The notes below the pieces were generated by a model. It worked only from the letters and a program-made list of their open reading frames with translations. It did not search any database and had not been told where the DNA came from. The position numbers and the translations under genes were made by a program. Below are positions 21,168 to 24,963 of a stretch of DNA of 24,963 nt, one piece after another; position 1 is the stretch's first letter, and every line of letters starts with the position of its first letter. The DNA comes from Phaeoceros laevis (lineage: Eukaryota; Anthocerotophyta; Anthocerotopsida; Notothyladales): contig JBNGIQ010009553.1 of assembly GCA_049999765.1 (NCBI GenBank), positions 148,699-173,661 of the forward strand. The letters are read 5' to 3'.

Positions 21168-21292
21168 CTAGATCCAGCACACATGCATGCAGCCAATCCC
21201 TTATGGAAAACCGGTCCCCGGACGCTAAGCCCCACGCGCGCGGAAAAGGAGTCGACTATCTTTGGGTCCATATACCCCATATTGCGCAGGAG
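21129..21292. repeat. 24-bp inverted repeat across the LINE 5' border
   Basis: The arm at 21129-21152 and its reverse complement at 21269-21292 agree at 23 of 24 positions, including 16 consecutive bases (21137-21152 and 21269-21284, caatatggggtatatg). The inner arm is the start of the open LINE ORF1 frame and the outer arm lies beyond the proposed border. Confidence 0.8.
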
Positions 21293-21529
21293 TTTAGTGT
21301 GTCATGCCAACGCCTAAAAAAGTGTCCGATTTGAAAGTGGAAGCTTACACGCGCAGCTCGTAACCAAATTTGCACCAAATGAAGCGCCGAAATATTTTTA
21401 TTTTTCGGCACCTAAACCGTGAAATATATTTGAAATTTGGCAAATTTTTTAAAAATCATAGTTAATTTTGGCAAAATGTTAAAATAATTATTATTTGTCG
21501 AAGTGTATAGGCCTCTACGGTAGGTGGGC
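21293..21529. other. AT-rich non-coding flank
   Basis: No gene is visible between the inverted repeat and the first 100-N gap. A small stem GCCGAAA/TTTCGGC (21386-21409) encloses an AT loop. The sequence becomes strongly AT-rich towards 21500. Confidence 0.55.
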
Positions 21530-21629
21530 NNNNNNNNNNNNNNNNNNNNNNNNNNNNNNNNNNNNNNNNNNNNNNNNNNNNNNNNNNNNNNNNNNNNNNN
21601 NNNNNNNNNNNNNNNNNNNNNNNNNNNNN
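21530..21629. other. Assembly gap, 100 N
   Basis: Exactly 100 N, the usual placeholder for a join of unknown size. The right flank is a GC-rich tandem repeat, which probably caused the break. Confidence 0.98.
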
Positions 21630-21707
21630 CGCGCGTGTGCTCCACTCACGCTCGTGCTCCGCGCGTGTGCTCCACTCACGCTCGTGCTCCGCGCGTGCGC
21701 TCGCGCA
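21630..21707. repeat. 30-bp GC-rich minisatellite truncated by the gap
   Basis: Two identical 30-bp units (21631-21660 and 21661-21690, each starting gcgcgtgtgctccactcacg) and part of a third abut the N run. The array almost certainly continues into the gap, so the copy number is unknown. Confidence 0.9.
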
Positions 21708-21983
21708 AGGTGAGAGCATGTCATGGACAAACGCACAAACACATCGCTCTTACAACACATAGAGAGAGCTTGTCACGCACACACATACACACTTGCCCTC
21801 CCTATTTTTTTATAATATAAGATGGAATTTTACTTTGTGAAAAAATAAAAAATAAAGTATGTTTTAGTTATGTTTTACTTTTAACGTGAAATTTCAATTT
21901 AAATTATTTAATTAATTACGCTTTAGGGTTTTGGGGTATATGATAATGTGGGAAAGCTTGTTTTGCTTCTTGTAGGCCTAGGC
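21708..21983. other. Non-coding stretch between minisatellite and TTAA end
   Basis: CA-rich sequence (acacacatacacac near 21777) passes into AT-rich sequence. No reading frame or RNA gene was recognised. Confidence 0.55.
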
Positions 21984-22000
21984 TTAACCCTTAAAGGACC
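21984..22000 (+). mobile_element. Possible second TTAA-type transposon end
   Basis: TTAA followed by CCCTTAAAGGACC. The first eight bases after TTAA equal those of the terminal repeat at 12961, then the sequences part. I found no partner end in the readable sequence; it may lie in or beyond the 100-N gap at 22197. Seventeen bases with twelve shared are weak evidence alone. Confidence 0.3.
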
Positions 22001-22196
22001 ACTCTGTATGTGAATGAGGGTGTTTATGAAGCCTTAATTGTCTCGAAACCCTCAAGGAAAGTGTATTTCCATGCCACCATATCCCTTCTTGATCATTGCT
22101 CCATTCCTGCATTATTGGAGATATACGGTTTAAGAAGCGTAAATCACATTACTGATTCCTTACGAAATCAAGGCTTCATTCAAAGAAGGACGCTTC

Positions 22197-22296
22197 NNNN
22201 NNNNNNNNNNNNNNNNNNNNNNNNNNNNNNNNNNNNNNNNNNNNNNNNNNNNNNNNNNNNNNNNNNNNNNNNNNNNNNNNNNNNNNNNNNNNNNNN
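22197..22296. other. Assembly gap, 100 N
   Basis: A second 100-N placeholder. With the gap at 21530 it leaves 567 bp of sequence (21630-22196) between two joins of unknown size. GAAGCGT and its complement ACGCTTC lie just left of it (about 22134-22196), and TGAAGCCTT and its complement lie near 22027 and 22170, so the sequence running into the gap is partly self-complementary. Confidence 0.97.
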
Positions 22297-22648
22297 CTAT
22301 GAGATATGTTGTTCAATTTATGGTTCAGCTGTTGTTGTATTACCTTCGTTATTTTTTTTGCCTGTCTTTATTTTCAACTTTGGCTGAAAGCCAAAACTTT
22401 GGGACGGGATCGATCTTTCTAAGAACCTCAACCAAGGTTTAAACTATGGTGGAGTTACAAGCATAACTATAATTAGATAAAATAAAGAGTTTTAATGAGA
22501 GATAGTAGTGATAGTATATTAATAATATTAATAAATAATATTATACAATAAGATATAAAAGTGAATTAAAAATTTGAAGAATAATAATCCCTCACTGATT
22601 ATAATATTATATCTACTTTAAACTTCTTGATGATATATAATCATTATC
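22297..22648. other. AT-rich, no gene seen
   Basis: Low-complexity A/T-rich sequence, especially 22480-22640 with many ATA and AAT runs. Nothing could be supported as a gene or repeat end. Confidence 0.55.
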
Positions 22649-22750
22649 ATCTATATTCATATCTTTCCTAACCACATGTGTTAGACATACACCCATATTA
22701 TCTATATTCGTATACTTCCTAACCACATGTGTTAGACATTATTCACATAC
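22649..22750. repeat. 51-bp tandem duplication
   Basis: Two adjacent copies start atctatattc at 22649 and 22700. Both contain cctaaccacatgtgttagac with only a few differences around it. This looks like a local tandem duplication in AT-rich DNA. Confidence 0.85.
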
Positions 22751-22874
22751 ACCCACATATAGTTTTCCTTTAGCCAAAGACCCTAGTGGATTTTTCCACC
22801 TTGTTTTTCTCGTGTACGTGAAAAACAAAAAAAAAACAGCGAAGTAACTTGGTAGGTACTCAGGTATATTTGCA

Positions 22875-23512
22875 ATGTCAAATTCACTTCTCAGCTTACT
22901 TAGTGCAGTAAATGAGACTATTAATGAGTCTATGGGTGACGTTCAGGACTATATAAGCTTCACGCTTCAGGTATTTCATGTATGCTCAATAAAGATTATA
23001 TATATTTTTATGAAGGAATTTTTGATGTAAAAATATAGATATAGCTAGTAGAGTAATATTACCCTTTTTCAAGTGAGGAATTTCTGGGCTGACAGAAAGA
23101 ATATTACAAGTGTGGCCATCACTGTTGCTGTAATACACGCATACATCAACAATTGCAAAAATGCTTGGACAATTGTAGCACGCCATTACACAATGCTACA
23201 TCTATCATAGATTTTGAGCTCTTGAAGTTTCAGGCAAGAGTTAGTTATGAAAAAAATCTGCTGAAACTAGTTCATAGTTCTTTTCAAAAATTTGTTAGTT
23301 GAAACAAATTAGGAGCAATTGCAACATGGGTTATTAGCTTGTAAAACAAAAAATGAAGTGCCAAGCAACATTGAGTTGGATAATTCACCTAAGTTGAATG
23401 AAGTGAATTACAAGAACAATATTGAAAAGTGTATGGAAGATCAAGTACAAGAGCATATGAAATCAATTCCACAGCTAGTTGCAAACATCAAGTTAAGATC
23501 CTACCCTTAAAG
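22875..23512 (+). pseudogene. Exon-like remnants of an unidentified gene
   Basis: Three pieces read as protein in AT-rich DNA. The first starts at ATG 22875 (MSNSLLSLLSAVNETINESM) and runs 32 codons to a CAG|GTATTT donor at 22970. The second follows an acceptor at 23233 in matching phase 0 (ARVSYEKNLLKLVHSSFQKF) and hits TGA near 23300. The third, in another frame, starts after AG at 23312 (EQLQHGLLACKTKNEV), is rich in acidic and polar residues, and ends at TAA 23510-23512. The 20-bp space between the second and third is too short for an intron, so a frameshift is likely. The composition suggests a helical, coiled-coil-like protein. I do not recognise it; chance open frames remain possible. 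Confidence 0.3.
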
Positions 23513-23890
23513 TTAGCTACTAGGCCCACAACACTTCTTAAAGCTAGTGCTACACTACTATAGCACTAAAAAATACGATAACCAGCTTTGCATACAAAAA
23601 AATTATAAATTTATCTATCTAGTCATCCTTATGGCAGTACAAGTATATTTAGTACAATCATTGCAATTGCAGGGATTCACTTGAGAAGCAATTCCAGGAT
23701 GGCTTGGATTTGTGATGACCATAACTAAAGATGCAAAGAGGACATAATCTGGAATTTCGTCCTACTCAGATTTCCTTTTGGAATATGTGTTTGAATGAAT
23801 GAATGAATGTGTGTTGCAATATCTTTATTTTATAGTGATCGATTATATTGATACTACTGTGCAATATATATCTAGTATTCACGACAGATG
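23513..23890. other. AT-rich, no gene seen
   Basis: No coding or RNA signal. A short (GAAT)4-like run lies near 23792-23808. Confidence 0.55.
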
Positions 23891-24260
23891 TTAGTCATGG
23901 TTGGGACTGTACGAAGGATAGTACGCAGTCGCGAATGCGCCGTTGCATCCGCTTGGCCGACCTCAAAGGTTTTGACGGAGGTGGCTCCCGCCTAGTGCAA
24001 TGCCCAGCAGTCCGGGGGAGACTGCGTGCACGCAACTGGATAAGCTCTACCGGGGCAACATAATTGCCTAATGTAGCGAATTGCACCATTGGTAAGTTAA
24101 GAACGATGGTGAGTTGGTTGGGCAATTATGTTCCAGGCTAAGTGGTGCGGGTTCGAAAATCCTACACGGGCAAGCGATTTGGAGACGATTGGGAGAGTCG
24201 AGATGGCACGGGGATAGGGATGGGCAAGGCCAGCCTAAAATGATAGGGAGGGCTCGATAG
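23891..24260. other. GC-richer island with a foldback
   Basis: Base composition rises sharply against AT-rich flanks. AACATAATTGCC at 24057-24068 has its perfect complement at 24121-24132, with a smaller CACCAT/ATGGTG pair inside. A ggttcgaaaatcc stretch near 24149 recalls a tRNA T-arm or Pol III B box, but no cloverleaf or correctly spaced A box can be drawn. Origin unknown: possibly a SINE-like or organelle-derived insertion. Confidence 0.4.
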
Positions 24261-24650
24261 GCATGGTTCCTGGCCGTTCATGAGTTCCGGCGATTTTTTT
24301 AATTACTCCTTTTAGGCGTTACAAAACTGAATTGTATCGAGACTGTTTGGCTCCCTTTAAGGTCAGAGTAAGACATGGCCATTTGTTTAAGTTTGGCCAG
24401 ACACTAACCATCTTTTTTCAGTAGCACCAACGGGCTTTCGCAGATTTAGCCCCGTGCATATTACATGTCAGCGGGCATGAGTGTAAAGAATTACCCGTAT
24501 AACGTGTAATTATAATGTAAATGGCTATTTTACCTTACACCTTACATGTAAGCCCAATTGTAATTATATCCACCAAAGTGTAGTTACATCTATCAAACTT
24601 ACAAAGTTTGCAAGGCACTTGTGATTTTTTGAAGCCTCTTTAGCTGTTAA
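24261..24650. other. Spacer before the tandem repeat
   Basis: No gene seen. Short recurring motifs (tgtaattata, ttacatgtaa near 24500-24560) do not form a clear array. Confidence 0.5.
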
Positions 24651-24963
24651 ACTATATACCGTTTGATTCCTCTCAGTGAGACGCGTCATTCGATACTACT
24701 TTTGTCTGCATTTGGACACTGCAATAACTAACATTTGTAATTTTCAGGTTTTTTCATACAAATGGCAGATTTCACGTGATGTTTCTGGCTGCATAAGTAT
24801 GTGGTTGCTATCCTACTATATACCGTTGGATTCCTCTCATTAAGACGCGTCGTTTGGTACTACGTTTGTCTGCATTTGGACACTGGAGCAATTGACATTT
24901 ATGATTTTCAGGTTTTTTCATGCAAATAGCAGCTTCCAAATAGTGGTGATGGCTGCGTGAGTG
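24651..24963. repeat. 164-bp tandem repeat, satellite-like, at the window edge
   Basis: Copy 1 covers 24651-24814 and copy 2 starts at 24815 and is cut by the window end after 149 bp. Both open with actatataccgtt and share gacgcgtc, tttgtctgcatttggacact and gattttcaggttttttcat-type blocks with scattered substitutions. No copy is seen upstream of 24640. The period is close to nucleosomal length, as in many centromeric and subtelomeric plant satellites, but two copies do not prove an array. Confidence 0.8.

Noticed and set aside
21412-22387. Several open frames across the 100-N gaps
   Set aside because: They are produced by N runs and by the 30-bp repeat, whose unit is divisible by three.
24140-24175. 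tRNA or SINE promoter near gcgggttcgaaaatcc
   Set aside because: The possible A box lies only a few bases from the B box, and no cloverleaf forms.

Overview
The window is nuclear DNA of a land plant. It carries spliced genes with short introns (about 20 to 270 bp in the models below are avoided at the low end; the accepted introns are roughly 55 to 270 bp), and the three recognisable housekeeping proteins are colinear with their Arabidopsis-type counterparts. Compact introns, a dense gene block and an adjoining decayed LINE would fit a seed-free plant (bryophyte or lycophyte), but nothing here fixes the species. Three runs of N (400, 100 and 100 bases) are assembly gaps, so everything beyond 21529 may be less securely joined.

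Bases 1-12342 form the gene block. At the left edge is the 3' end of a reading frame made of Cys-containing repeats that ends in a CaaL-type tetrapeptide. Then come a minus-strand gene for a KIN14B-interacting, At4g14310-type WD40-like protein (1322-4618, 3 exons, 984 aa), a head-to-head plus-strand gene for the AP-4 adaptor medium subunit mu (5408-8363, 13 exons, 454 aa), and, convergent with it, a minus-strand gene for the plastid biotin carboxylase subunit of heteromeric acetyl-CoA carboxylase (8991-12342, 15 exons, 540 aa). I built all three exon by exon; phases join without a break, so they look intact. They serve unrelated processes (cytoskeleton-linked protein, post-Golgi sorting, plastid fatty-acid synthesis), and I see no functional cluster.

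Bases 12957-14441 are a TTAA-flanked element with perfect 13-bp terminal inverted repeats starting CCC, the architecture of a piggyBac-type DNA transposon; a 400-N gap lies inside and no transposase is visible. Bases about 15099-21159 are one minus-strand non-LTR retrotransposon (LINE): a coiled-coil ORF1, an APE-type endonuclease, a reverse transcriptase and a C-terminal Cys/His knuckle, broken by stops and frameshifts. ORF1 and the endonuclease frame are in phase and separated by a UAG in a context that matches the known leaky-stop consensus.

Bases 21160-24963 are gene-poor and mostly AT-rich. They contain an inverted repeat across the LINE 5' boundary, a GC-rich 30-bp minisatellite against a gap, a lone second TTAA-CCCTTAAA end, a 51-bp tandem duplication, exon-like remnants of an unidentified gene (22875-23512), a GC-richer island with a foldback, and the start of a 164-bp tandem repeat of nucleosomal length that runs off the window.
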